Shown here one piece after another: positions 43,525 to 53,721 of a DNA stretch of 64,000 nucleotides. The position numbers and the translations under genes are program-made. The notes under the pieces are model-generated. The model saw only the letters and a program-made list of their open reading frames with translations, was not told where the DNA came from and searched no databases. Within the stretch, counting starts at the first letter, position 1. The number at the start of each line of letters is the position of its first letter. Origin of the DNA: Sphaerolaimus hirsutus (Eukaryota > Nematoda > Chromadorea > Monhysterida > Sphaerolaimidae). Where the stretch lies: the NCBI GenBank assembly GCA_964036195.1, contig OZ038455.1, positions 6,899,855 through 6,963,854 of the forward strand, read 5' to 3'.

Positions 43525-45897
43525 TTCGGTAAACATTACCCAAGATAGCATGCCTTGACTATGGCGAGCATCAATTTTGCTAAATCCACGAGCAAAATCC
43601 AGACAGTAGAAAGCGAGTGAATTAGTAGGTCATGGCTGTAGCGTGTAGCGTGTAACATAGCGTGTAACTTTCAAAGCTGTTACGAAACTACCTTTATTCA
43701 CAGGATGCACGTGCAAATTAAAAGTGTCCGCATTCTGTGTGAAATCATTCACAAATCGGGTACAATGACCCTATGAACTTCGCGCCTCCTATCTTTTGCA
43801 TTGGGCATACTTTACATGTGGCATACTTTGCGTGCAGTTCACTCAGAAATATATAGGTTTATTGATCGCAAAATTCATCTGTTTGCAAAATGATTCCAAC
43901 CAATGTACTTACACATGTAAACGTTATTGTTTGTCTTGTATATTGTTTTTCTATTGTTCAGCCGATTATTACATGTCTTGTATATTGTTTTTCTATTGTT
44001 CTGCTGATTTTTACCCGATACCCGGTTATTTTATCACCCGGAACCAAAATTTTAATAATTTGAGAAGCGAACTGGAACCGAGTTTAAGAAGCGAACCGAG
44101 AACCGGAACCGAAAATTTTCAGGAACCGAGAACCGATACCCGAACCGAAATCTTTTGGAACCGAGAACCGGAACCGAAAATTTTGAAATTCCCAACCCTA
44201 GGGGGGGGGGGGGGGTTCGGTAAACATTACCCAAGATAGCATGCCTTGACTATGGCGAGCATCAATTTTGCTAAATCCACGAGCAAAATCCAGACAGTAG
44301 AAAGCGAGTGAGTTAGTAGGTCACGGCTAGGGTGTCAAATTTCCGTTTTCCGTTTTCTGTTTCCGTTTTCCGCAGGCAAATTTTTTCCGTTTTCCGTTCC
44401 GTTTTCCGGCTGCTGAAATTTTTTTTCCGTTTTCCGTTCCGTTTTCCGGCAACTTTTTTTTCCGTTTCCGTTTTTCCGGCTCATATTCCGTTTTCCGGCT
44501 AATATTTCAGTTTTTCCGCCTTTTTCCGTTTTCCGCCTCAATTTTCAGTTTTTCCGCTTTTTTTTCCATTTTCCGCCTCAATTTTCCATTTTTCCGCCTC
44601 ATTTTACCTTTTTTTGGCTCAACTTTCTGTTTTCTGATCAGCCAAACTGTTTAAAATTCATGCAGATTGTGAATGATGTAAAAAAATTCTGTTTCCAGCA
44701 AAATTACTGCAAATTTTGTCCACTTCCAGCAAAATATCAGCAAAGATTATCCATTTTCCGGCAAAATTGCAGCAAGTTTTTCCATTTCTGTGCAAATTTG
44801 ATTTTTCCGTTTCCGTTTTTCCGGCCTCTTTTTCCGTTTTCCGGCCGCTGAAAATTTGTTTCCGTTTCCGTTTTCCGCCAAGTGCAAATTTTTTTCCGTT
44901 TTCCGTTCCGTTTTCCGGCCGCTGAAAATTTTTTTCCGTTTCCGTTTTCCGTAAAAATTTTTTTTTGACACCCTAGTCACGGCTGTAGCGTGTAGCGTGT
45001 AACATAGCGTGTAACTTTCAAAGCTGTTACGAAACTACCTTTATTCACAGGATGCACGTGCAAATTAAAAGTGTCCGCATTCTGTGTGAAATCATTCACA
45101 AATCGGGTACAATGACCCTATGAACTTCGCGCCTCCTATCTTTTGCATTGGGCATACTTTACATGTGGCATACTTTGCGTGCAGTTCACTCAGAAATATA
45201 TAGGTTTATTGATCGCAAAATTCATCTGTTTGCAAAATGATTCCAACCAATGTACTTACACATGTAAACGTTATTGTTTGTCTTGTATATTGTTTTTCTA
45301 TTGTTCAGCCGATTATTACACGTCTTGTATATTGTTTTTCTATTGTTCAGCTGATTTTTACCCGATACCCGGTTATTTTATCACCCGGAACCAAAATTTT
45401 GATCATTTGAGAACCGAACCGGAACCGAGTTTAAGAAGCGAACCGAGAACCGGAACCGAAAATTTTCAGGAACCGAGAACCAATACCCGAACCGAAATCT
45501 TTTGGAACCGAGAACCGGAACCGAAAATTTTGAAATTCCCAACCCTAGGGGGGGGGGTTCGGTAAACATTACCCAAGATAGCATGCCTTGACTATGGCGA
45601 GCATCAATTTTGCTAAATCCACGAGCAAAATCCAGACAGTAGAAAGCGAGTGAGTTAGTAGGTCACGGCTGTAGCGTGTAGCGTGTAACATAGCGTGTAA
45701 CTTTTGAAGCTGTTACGAAACTACCTTTATTCACAGGATGCACGTGCAAATTAAAAGTGTCCGCATTCTATGTCAAATCATTCACAAATCGGGTACAATG
45801 ACCCTATGAACTTCGTGCCTCCTATCTTTTGCATTGGGCATACTTTACATGTGGCATACTTTGCGTGCAGGTCACTCAGAAATATATAGGTTTATTG
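43525..45897. repeat. Tandem duplication, three units of about 690 bp
   Basis: TTCGGTAAACATTACCC begins units at 43525, 44216 and 45558. Each complete unit joins flanking sequence to a right-end piece of the GAACCGA element lacking the left cap and the RT ORF. The third is cut at about 45897. Unit 2 is longer because it contains the insertion 44328-44975. Confidence 0.8.
44328..44975. mobile_element. hAT-like element, GGAAAAC word, with empty sites next door
   Basis: Starts TAGGGTGTCAAATTTCCG and ends TTTTTTGACACCCTA; arrays of TTTTCCGTTTTCCG. GTCACGGC is duplicated at 44320-44327 and 44976-44983. Units 1 and 3 of the tandem array show the unoccupied site (TAGGTCAYGGCTGTAGCG). Confidence 0.9.
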
Positions 45898-46634
45898 ATA
45901 GTAAATCACTCCTCTGGAGGGATAGATAACTGAAAAAACTTGTTGGAGGGGTTGCGAGGGGGGTCGTGGGGGTTCAATATATAGGCTTTTCCAAGATATA
46001 GAAGGAAAAAACGGAGACAAATTGTTAAAAATAGGTCAATTAGGTTAAATTTAAGTCAAAAATTGCTTAATATAAGTGAAAAATGGCTCAAGATAGGTAA
46101 ATATATAGGTAAGGTGGGTGTCACCAATCCAATAATTATTTTGTTTCATGTAAAAATGAGCTTACAATAAGCAACAGGCTACATGAAATAGTGATTTTGT
46201 AGGTGAAAATCACCATGAGCATGAAAAGCGCTCTGAAAATGAGTGATTTTGAGTGAAAATTAGGGAAAAATTTGCCAAAAATCGCGCCGGATAGATAAAT
46301 AGCTGGCGAATGGGGGGGGGGGGGAAGTGGGATATTAGCGAAAATTTTTGCCTCAGGATTGATAGATAACTGAGCGGCCCCACGGATAGATAGATAGCTG
46401 GAGCGGTAACCCCCCCCCCCCCATACTGAACCCCTGCTAACAACTGTTATAGGTATTCATTTTGTTTCTAAGATTTTAAATGTTGTATTGTATGTGTATT
46501 GCTGAAGAAATGAATTGATGTTGGGCACTTTGTACATATCCATTCAGCCTGCAAAGTGTAAGCCCACAATATCACTTGTAATCAAACTCAAGTAGTAGAG
46601 ACTCATCAAAACTGATCAATAAGGAGGTCCACTG
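45898..46634. other. GATAGATAGCTG-layer fragment and spacer
   Basis: 45898-46440 has CTCCTCTGGAGGGATAGATA at the left and GGATAGATAGATAGCTGGAG at the right, a copy of the layer at 26270. The rest is spacer upstream of the collagen gene. No gene. Confidence 0.45.
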
Positions 46635-47137
46635 CAGAGTTGTTAAAAGTACCAAACTTTTTTCAAAGTATACATAAATGTAAAGTATTTATTTTTTACT
46701 CACCCCCTAAGTACAGAAAACGTAAAGTAAAATTTTTTACTTTTACTCATGGGTAAACATGAGTAAAATACTTTTCCCCCTACAAAACGTAAAAGTGAGT
46801 ATTTTTTCAGAATTTTACCCCAATTTTAACTCAATCACCAATTTTCATACCTTTTGGACAAATTTTACCTTCAAATTCACTAGTTTGTGTGTTTTGTTCC
46901 TATTTTCAGCAATTTTGCTTTTTTTGTTTTTTTTTCTCCTTTCTTCCCCATCTATGCGTTGAGAAAACCTATAACAAAGCCTATCTGAAATATGTTTCCT
47001 GTAGTCAAGTACTTTAAAAAGTATACGTTAAAGTGAGTACAGGTACTTTTTCCAAAGTAGGTATACAAAAACATATTTACTCAGTACTTGAGTATACATA
47101 CTTTTTGAGTAAACGTAAATACGTATTCACAACTATG
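46635..47137. mobile_element. hAT-like element just upstream of the collagen start codon
   Basis: Starts CAGAGTTGTTAAAAGTACC and ends GTATTCACAACTATG. The near-octamers GTCCACTG (46627-46634) and GTCCACCG (47138-47145) flank it. The word is AAAGTATAC / TACTCA. It ends 31 bp before the collagen ATG, so the collagen's promoter or 5' UTR must lie in it or beyond it. Confidence 0.75.
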
Positions 47138-47168
47138 GTCCACCGCAGACATCAGCACCCACTGAACC

Positions 47169-47445
47169 ATGGGCTGTGGACATCAGCTGACCCAACTGGC
47201 CGCATGCGTATGCGTGCTGTCCAGCGTGGTTGCCCTGTCTGCCATATTCGCATTCCTGCACACAACAACAACACAACAACAGCTCTACAACAAAGTGGCA
47301 GCCATTCGCATGGAGTTGAGTGGTGATATGCTCCAGTTTGAACTCGATGCTCAACTACTGTGGGAGGATATGTACATCGTGAAGGTTGAAGAAGGCAGGC
47401 AGATGGGTGCGAAGAGACTCAGGAGACAGGCACAGCCGCAGTGCA
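47169..47445 (+). CDS. Collagen exon 1: signal/TM and N-terminal domain
   Basis: Starts at ATG in ACCATGG context, ends TGCA before donor GTAGGT, phase 1. Contains the hydrophobic segment, a predicted helix ([20 protein letters not shown]) and the basic RLRRQ site. Confidence 0.85.
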
Positions 47446-50405
47446 GTAGGTTGCATGGGTTGTTGGCAGATTTGGGGAAATTTCATCACTGTTTTGTTCA
47501 GAGATGTATCCAGGATTTTTGAGGGGTTGGGGGCTGTTTATTTACGGAGCCCAGTGAACGGGGGAAAAGATTTCCAATGAAACATTGAACAGGGGCAAAC
47601 TTTGAAAAATGTGTATGAAAAGTTGCATTTCCCAGGATTTTTTCGGGCTGCAGCCCCCACCATCCCCCCTGGATATGTCCTTGGTTTTGTTATGTACCAT
47701 CATTGTGCACATTCTGGAAACAAAAAAATGATATTGTGTGTATTTCTTTTCTAGAGATTTGTCAGTTATTTTCAGCCATTTCTTTTGTGTATAAGTGAGG
47801 CTCATCCCCTATCATGTAAAATGACCTCAAAAGTGTAACAATTGGTGTAAAATAAAAAATGTTGAGTACGGTGTAAAAAGTCATCTAAAATGTCAAATGT
47901 CATGGAAAGTGTAGTAAGTCATGTATGATGTAAAATTTTATTTTATCAGATTTTAACATACATTAGCACTTTTCATGACAAAGTTCTCAAAAGTTTGGGG
48001 TGCCACCTGTTGCCAGATCTGGGGGCAGTCCCAAGCCCTGTAAAGTGTAAAGTAAAGTGTCAAATGTAAAGTAAAGTGTCAAGTCAAATGTCAAATGTAA
48101 AGTAAAGTGTCAAGTGTCAAGTCAAATGTCAAATGTAAAGTAAAGTGTCAGATGTAAAGTCAAATGTAAAGTAAAGTGTCAATTGTCATGACAAACGATA
48201 AATATACACGAAAAACGAAAAAATAATAAGAAGAAAGTCACGAAATCCGTGTGAAACGGATTCCGACATAGATAGTATTGTGTTGGATGGCGATGGCGAA
48301 CCAAGAATTTCAACTTATCGGCCGCAGCAGAATTTGGGGCAGAAAACGTAGAATTTTTCAAACAACACGATTTTCGATTTTTTGTAACAGCGCAATGCAT
48401 TGATACTCGTTCATTTATGTCTGAAGCGACATTTCGAAACGCCACGATTTTTAATATTAAAACTGTTGATTTGGATCGCAGACCTTATATAAACTTGGCA
48501 CGCTTCCAATTCACTATTGTATACAGTGGAGTAATGTACGAACGAGAATTAAAGGCGCAGCATTTGCATTCGCGTCAGCGATAATGACTGCGGAATGTGA
48601 TTAACCATTAGTTGACACACATATGTCAACTGATTTCTAAACAGTATACAAACAGGCCTATACAAAAACCTTTTTGGGAAGCTGCCAAGTTTATATGCGG
48701 GTTATCCAGGAAAATTATCCATATGGGAACTTGGCAGCTCACCAAAACAGCCATTTGGATAAACCGCTTTGTACACATACATCCCATACATGTGTCAACT
48801 AGTGTGTTGGCCGGCATGAGCGACCATCTCCGGTCGCTAATTCGTATTCCGGGGCCATAATCGGTGACGCGGACGGAAATCCCGCATCTTTTACTCTCCT
48901 TCGTACGATATCCAATTGTATCCACAAATATCCAATACAAACTTTGAGTTGGGTTCAGTTCCATACGTGACCCGATCGGTTCCCGTTGATTTTGGATACA
49001 TACCACATTTATGATCTGGAACATGCCAATATACGATATTGCGGATTCACGATACCGCTGACATATTTACACTATCCATATCGTAATACATTTCATGCGG
49101 ATCTTGTGAATTTCACAAGTATATTTTTCTTTTTTCTTTAATATTTTATGTTTTTCATCACAATTGACATTTGACTTTACATTTGACACTTTACTTTACA
49201 TTTGACTTTGCATTTGACACTTTACTTGACATTTGACTTTACATTTGACATTTGACTTTACATTTGACACTTTACTTTACACTTTACTTTACATTTGACA
49301 CTTTACTTTACAATTTACACGGCTTGGGATTGGCACCTGGTGCCCACCTTAACCATAATAAATGTCAACTGCAATGTCAATTACCTCATTTGGCAGCCTG
49401 CGACGAGCAGAACCGGTGCCCACGTGGAGCAGCAGGTCTCTCAGGTCTAGCTGGAGATGATGGAGAGCCAGGTGCATCAGGTAAAAGAGGTTCACCTGGT
49501 GAAAAGGGAGTTGCCTTCCCCCCAATGGAAATGCCTGATCAGGGCTGCAAGGAGTGCTCCGCTGGACCCAGGGGTCTGCCAGGCAACAGGGGCACTCCTG
49601 GAGAAGTTGGCAGTGGTGGCCAGCCAGGCAATGCTGGAAATCCTGGCAATCCAGGCAGAAAGGGATACACTGGACCAGCTGGGCCATCTGGTGAGAATGG
49701 CTCCCCTGGGAAGAATGGAGAGAAGGTTTGTTGGTTATCGATTTGTGAATATGAAATACAAGGGATAGCAGGTTCCAGCCTGTATATATTTTGTAGTTAG
49801 GATATTAGTCTATGTTCTGTGTCAAAAATTTCATTCTCCAGTCATGATTGACTTAAAACTTGTACTGGCAGTTTAGGCAATATACAACCTACTGTCACAC
49901 TTATCTGATAACTCTATGGCCAATGAACAACCTAACAACCCAATCCACAGGGAAATGATGGCTGCGGTGGCACAAAGGGTGGTAAGGGTGATGCTGGACC
50001 TGATGGGACACCAGGTGCCACTCCCAGAACCTGTAAAGTGCCCTGTAAAATGCCAAATGTCATGCAAAGTGTCAAAAGTCATGTAAATGCGCTGCAAAAT
50101 GGAAACCGTGTTGCCATTTTGCAGGGAATTTTACATGACTTTTGACACTTTGCATCACATTTGACATTTTACAGAGCACTTTACAGGGTCTGGGACTGCC
50201 CCCTGGTAAACGTGGCCAGCCAGGCCAACTGATACAGGCTGGAAATCTGGGCAATCCAGGACTTCCTGGCAGCCTGGGTGAGCAGGGAGATGAGGGTGAA
50301 GCAGGACAACCAGGAAAGAAAGGATTCTCTGGTAGGGGTGGACCTCCAGGACCACCAGGTGAAGATGCAAGCTACTGTGCCTGTCCAAGGAGGACAAATT
50401 CTTGA
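47169..50405 (+). CDS. Nematode-type cuticle collagen, about 289 aa, four exons
   Basis: Secreted structural protein of the body-wall cuticle. Exons 47169-47445, 49397-49725, 49951-50014 and 50206-50405 give about 289 codons, the usual size for this family (290-330). N terminus: membrane/signal segment ([21 protein letters not shown] region), then the conserved cuticle-collagen N-terminal domain ending in the basic cleavage site KRLRR. Cys clusters (QC.C....C) precede the Gly-X-Y blocks, which are split by a non-collagenous Cys-containing stretch ([10 protein letters not shown]), and the tail reads [10 protein letters not shown]. Introns 1 and 2 are canonical. Intron 3 is an introner; continuous Gly-X-Y requires a GT..TG boundary. 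A hAT-like element ends 31 bp upstream, and CCGCAG just before the ATG could be a trans-splice acceptor. Confidence 0.85.
48276..48584 (+). CDS. Orphan open frame inside the long introner-family element
   Basis: 102 sense codons from an in-frame TAG to TAA; the first Met is internal. Composition is protein-like: [21 protein letters not shown] and [17 protein letters not shown] do not recognise it. It could be a transposase remnant, an exon of a captured gene, or chance. It lacks DDE-type or other motifs I can identify. Confidence 0.35.
   Translation, partial: YCVGWRWRTKNFNLSAAAEFGAENVEFFKQHDFRFFVTAQCIDTRSFMSEATFRNATIFNIKTVDLDRRPYINLARFQFTIVYSGVMYERELKAQHLHSRQR
48605..48815. repeat. Small palindromic element
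   Basis: GTTGACACACATATGTCAAC near 48611 and TACATGTGTCAACTAGTGTG near 48788 oppose each other, and GAAGCTGCCAAGTTTATAT is answered by ATGGGAACTTGGCAGCTC. Nested in the long introner-family element. Confidence 0.5.
49397..49725 (+). CDS. Collagen exon 2: Cys cluster and first Gly-X-Y blocks
   Basis: Acceptor TTTGGCAG, donor AAGGTTTGT. Two bases plus 109 codons. Gly-X-Y repeats are interrupted once by a Cys-bearing linker, then continue as [19 protein letters not shown]. Confidence 0.9.
49951..50014 (+). CDS. Collagen exon 3
   Basis: Acceptor CATCCACAG-type (AATCCACAG), 21 codons plus G. Encodes [20 protein letters not shown] and stops at CCAG before the introner. All triplets start with Gly. 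Confidence 0.8.
50015..50205 (+). mobile_element. Introner forming collagen intron 3 (191 bp), apparent GT..TG ends
   Basis: Starts GTGCCACTCCCAGAACCTG and ends GGGTCTGGGACTGCCCCCTG. Contains GTAAAATGCC, GTGTCAAAAGTCATGTAAA and the central palindrome. Removing exactly this segment restores Gly-X-Y phase. The obvious AG (TTTACAG at 50186) leaves the next exon out of frame with a stop. The homologous copies at 62850-63075 and 8227-8421 end CCCCCAG, so this copy has T where they have A. Confidence 0.75.
50206..50405 (+). CDS. Collagen exon 4: last Gly-X-Y blocks and Cys tail
   Basis: Two bases complete a Gly codon, then GQPGQ..., [19 protein letters not shown] and [19 protein letters not shown] to the TGA stop. 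The Cys tail is typical of cuticle collagens. No AATAAA is seen close after the stop. Confidence 0.85.
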
Positions 50406-51474
50406 GTTTGAACTAGGGCTGCAATACACTAGGGTTTTTACTACATTTAAGAAAATATTATGGATTTTGCTGGATGTATTTATTTATTTAAATTTGATAA
50501 AATTGAATGCTTCCCATTTCATCATGTTGAGGTGTAAATAATGTCTAAATGTCGACAAGTCCACAAAATGTGATTTTGAGTAAATCGCATTTTAAGTTTC
50601 AAACCCAATTCCAGGCCCGTGGTACGTGTCCAATTTGGCCTTTTCATGCTTTCCATTAAGTTCCATATGTTGACAAAAAAGTGTCAAATTTTCAGCCCCT
50701 AATCCCAACGTATATGTGAAAAATGGGGTGTCCATAAAATTCCATTCGGTCAGAGCAAAACTGTTTTTGGGAGGGAAATGGACTTGTCGCCTTCTTGCAG
50801 GCAAGAACATTTTTGTTCCCGCCCGCGTTGCGCCTCCCTTATGGGAAATTTATGCGCTTCTCGACTTTTAGAAATCGGTGCCCATAGTGGACTTATCACA
50901 TTTCTTGCGTTTTTTTCACATAAAAAAAGGAAGCGGAGGATGGACTTGTCGCCTTTTAGCCCAAAACTAAGTGGAGTTGTCGACTTCTTGCCCAATTTTT
51001 TTGCATTTTTCCCCAAAAATGTCAAATTGGCACTATGCCATATGGGCATGTGAGGTCAAAAAATTTATGGAAAATGATGAAAAATGTGCGGAAGTAGCCC
51101 CAGATGACGTTTCCGGGCCTAACTCGAAATTTTCATATTTTGGACTTGTCGACTTTTAGAATTGGACGCCTCAATTATAAACTTCTCTTTATTTACTCCA
51201 ATGAACTTACAATCGATTGTACAAGCATGTATTCGAAAAAAATTCGCATCTTTCGTAAAATTGTTATGTTGTTGCCTGAGTTGCTAAACTCGACTTACAT
51301 GAAACGAATCAGTTTTGTTTGACTTATGTTTCCCTTCGCTGAGCGTCGACTGAGGCGGAACATAAGTTCCGACTACCGATTAAAATTAAAATAAAAATAG
51401 AAAAAGTGTTCGCTGGTCCATCGGTTGACTATAGTTTCCGTCTCGTCTGTTACTTGGCTTGGGTTGCGCGCGGG
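50406..51474. repeat. Inverted-repeat element with GGACTTGTCG units
   Basis: TGTCGACAAGTCCACAAAATG at 50552 and its near-inverse at 51136-51156 bound the segment 50552-51156. GGACTTRTCGMCTTYTTGC recurs at about 50780, 50890, 50941, 50972 and 51142. No gene. 51157-51474 is unassigned. Confidence 0.5.
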
Positions 51475-51935
51475 AAAGTGAAATTAGATAAGTGAACGTC
51501 ACCATCGAAATTTGAATTAAAGATCTACACTTTATATATATATACGATAATTTCTTATTATTACGAACATAGTGAGCATTTTATGTTATTCAGAGCAATT
51601 TTTAGATTTTCAAAACGATCCAGATTTCGCTAGTGGTGTACAGTGTACAGGGTCGTTCTTCCCTTGTTCTATCGCACGCACACATACGTACTTTTTTGTT
51701 GGAATTTGTCCGGACTGTTACAATAAAATACCTTGTTATCTGCTTTCATATGACAATATGCGTGTCCAGTTTATCCTGTTCTCGCATAAAACGTCGGATT
51801 GAATAAGATTTACCATGAATCGATTGGAATGCATTCATTAAAATTCAAAATTAACTTAACAATTTTAACGAAATTAAAAATTGGTACGGAAGGGCCGAAT
51901 CACTGATTCCTTTCATGTCTGCCGAGTTTAACAAC
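51475..51935. repeat. Inverted, uninterrupted copy of the repeat at 32552-37145
   Basis: Reverse-complements 32552-32925 joined to 37068-37145 and therefore preserves the pre-insertion site of the LTR element (TTATTATTACGAACATAG at 51555). Contains a 76-codon frame with the same relic peptide as the other copy. Confidence 0.75.
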
Positions 51936-52535
51936 CGAATTCGCGTTTGCATTGCGCATTTTATTTACCTATTTTTTATTTTTGGCCGAATTCCAAAAAT
52001 GACGTCATGCATGGGTTACGGTCAGCAGAATTGACTGGCATAAAGTAACCCGAGTTTACCTGTTTATTCGAAAGAAAAAGATTCATTTCACGTCTCACTT
52101 CACTTCTCATTTCACTTCGCTTTTATGCGGAATTGGCCCAGATGTTACATTATAACATTGAAGAACATCGCCATGGAGAAGAGCATCTTCAAAACGAAAA
52201 AAATAACCCCAAAATACATACAAATCGCTGGCCATAAATCAGCGGCAGCGCCAGTGAATAACCATTTTCACATTTTGCCGAACAGGCGCGCGGGTAAATA
52301 ACTAATCACTTTTTCATTATCATTGGACAAAGAATTGCCCATTTTTCTCTAAGTAGTAGTCCATTACTTTTGAAACGCAAGTTAGTCATATAGATTAACA
52401 TAACGACACGTGTTTAAATATCTATCGGGAAGCAAAACAGAATTGAAAAACGTTAGTGCGGGAAAGTTGCTTTCGGGGACGAACGCGATAACGATAGCCA
52501 GAGAACTTTGTTCGGCCGTATTTTACACTGCCGCG
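51936..52535. other. No gene seen
   Basis: 52080-52145 has TCTCACTTCACTTCTCATTTC and GGAATTGGCCCAG, one end of the MITE family at 54160-54325. The rest is unassigned. Confidence 0.4.
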
Positions 52536-52543
52536 CTACGAGT

Positions 52544-53713
52544 AGTGATGGAAAAGCCACCGGGAAAAATGGCACTGGCACCGGCAGGGCACCTCCAAAA
52601 AAATGGCACCGCACTGGTGCTGGTGCCCCAGTGCTAGTGATGTAAAAGCGCCATGGCGCTGGCGCTTGGCGCTAGCGCCAAAGCAAAAAGCGCCATGGCG
52701 CTTTTGGCGCTTGGCGCCTTTTTGCCGTGGTGCCATTGGCGCTTAACGCCGTTATCTAGAAAAGCGCCATGGCGCTTTTGGCGCTTGGCGCTATAATGTT
52801 GTGGCGCCATTGGCGCTTGGCGCTAGCAATTTTAAAAGCGCCAAAAAAGCGCCACAGAAGCAATATCAATTTCTTCAAGACATCCATCAAAAATGACTGT
52901 CAAATCAATCCATTGTCAGTTTTGACGATTTACTATACATTTTAAAATGGTAAATACCGTATTTCCCTGAAATGCCCCTGTTTATTATTTCACCAGCCAA
53001 ATTTGAGGGCATGAATTCTAGGGGGACTATTATTCTGTGGTTCATTTTTATTGGTATACGCGGCGGACATCACACTTAGTAGGAAAACCTACAATAACCC
53101 ATCTGAATAATGAGCCAAAACTTAAACATTTTTTTCATCATAATATTTTGTTTTTACTATGAAATAATTAATTGCGAAATTTATAACAAAATTTGATTCA
53201 TAAAATTATGGTAGGTTTTTGTACTAGGTGTGCTGTCCGCCAAGTATATTATATTTTTATTATTTCGTTAGTGTTATCATGGAACTTCATGCTTAATGCA
53301 AGCGAATAATAAAATAATGTAACATGTGTATTTATACAGCATTTCTAGGAGGTATTTTGCTGGGCGAGGGGTCACTCAGATATTGGATGGTTTCAAGGGG
53401 TGGAGATTTCAATTCTAGGAAATATGGCACATATTTTTGTGAAAATCTATGATCAATCAGTCTATCAGATGGATGATGCTAAATTACCATACAGAGTGTG
53501 CAGTTGGTAGATTTTACCGTTTTAGGTACATTTCACAACGTAGCAAGATTTTACACATTTTTTGGCGCTGGCGCTTTTTGCGCTTGGCGCCATAATCCAC
53601 TGGCGACATTGGCGCTTGGCGCTTCAATCCAGAAAAGCGCCATGGCGCTTTTGGCGCTTGGCGCCAAAACCCTGGCGGTTTTCACATCACTACCCGGTGC
53701 CTTTTCATCACTA
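52544..53713. mobile_element. hAT-like element, GGCACCGGCAC word, host of a nested copy
   Basis: Starts TAGTGATGGAAAAGCC and ends CTTTTCATCACTA. GCTACGAG (52536-52543) and GCTACGGG (53714-53721) are near-identical flanks. Its own word, GGCACTGGCACCGG, is mostly at the left because 52635-53692 is inserted in it. Confidence 0.7.
52635..53692. mobile_element. hAT-like element, GCGCCA word, nested
   Basis: Starts TAGTGATGTAAAAGCGCC and ends GCGGTTTTCACATCACTA. CCCAGTGC (52627-52634) and CCCGGTGC (53693-53700) flank it with one difference. Arrays of GGCGCTTGGCGC. A C-run cap (CCGTATTTCCCTGAAATGCC, 52966) lies in the interior. Confidence 0.8.
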
Positions 53714-53721
53714 GCTACGGG

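Larger units (their letters stand above)
48019..49336 (-). mobile_element. Long (1.3 kb) member of the introner family
   Basis: Plus-strand ends CTGGGGGCAGTCCCAAGCCC and GGCTTGGGATTGGCAC. Both subterminal regions iterate GTAAAGTGTCAAAT in opposite orientation. On the minus strand the ends give GTGCCA..CCCCCAG, a GT..AG pair, but it lies in a plus-strand intron, so it is antisense here. Its length and the open frame at 48276-48584 suggest a less reduced member. Confidence 0.6.
47446..49396 (+). other. Collagen intron 1 (1951 bp) with embedded elements
   Basis: Donor GTAGGT, acceptor TTTGGCAG. Holds a decayed introner-like segment (47810-47960), the large introner-type element 48019-49336, and inside that an open frame and a small palindrome. 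Confidence 0.75.

Noticed and set aside
48030-49320. Regular GTAAAGTGTCAAAT repeats looking like a CRISPR-type or minisatellite array
   Set aside because: The units are in opposing orientation at the two ends of one element, without spacers; they are transposon subterminal repeats.
50033-50186. Alternative collagen intron 3 using GTAAAG and TTTACAG
   Set aside because: Phase 1 donor with this acceptor reads into TAA within eight codons and breaks Gly-X-Y; the outer boundaries restore both.
50581-51053. Several open frames on both strands downstream of the collagen
   Set aside because: They lie in a non-coding inverted-repeat element and overlap each other without conserved features.
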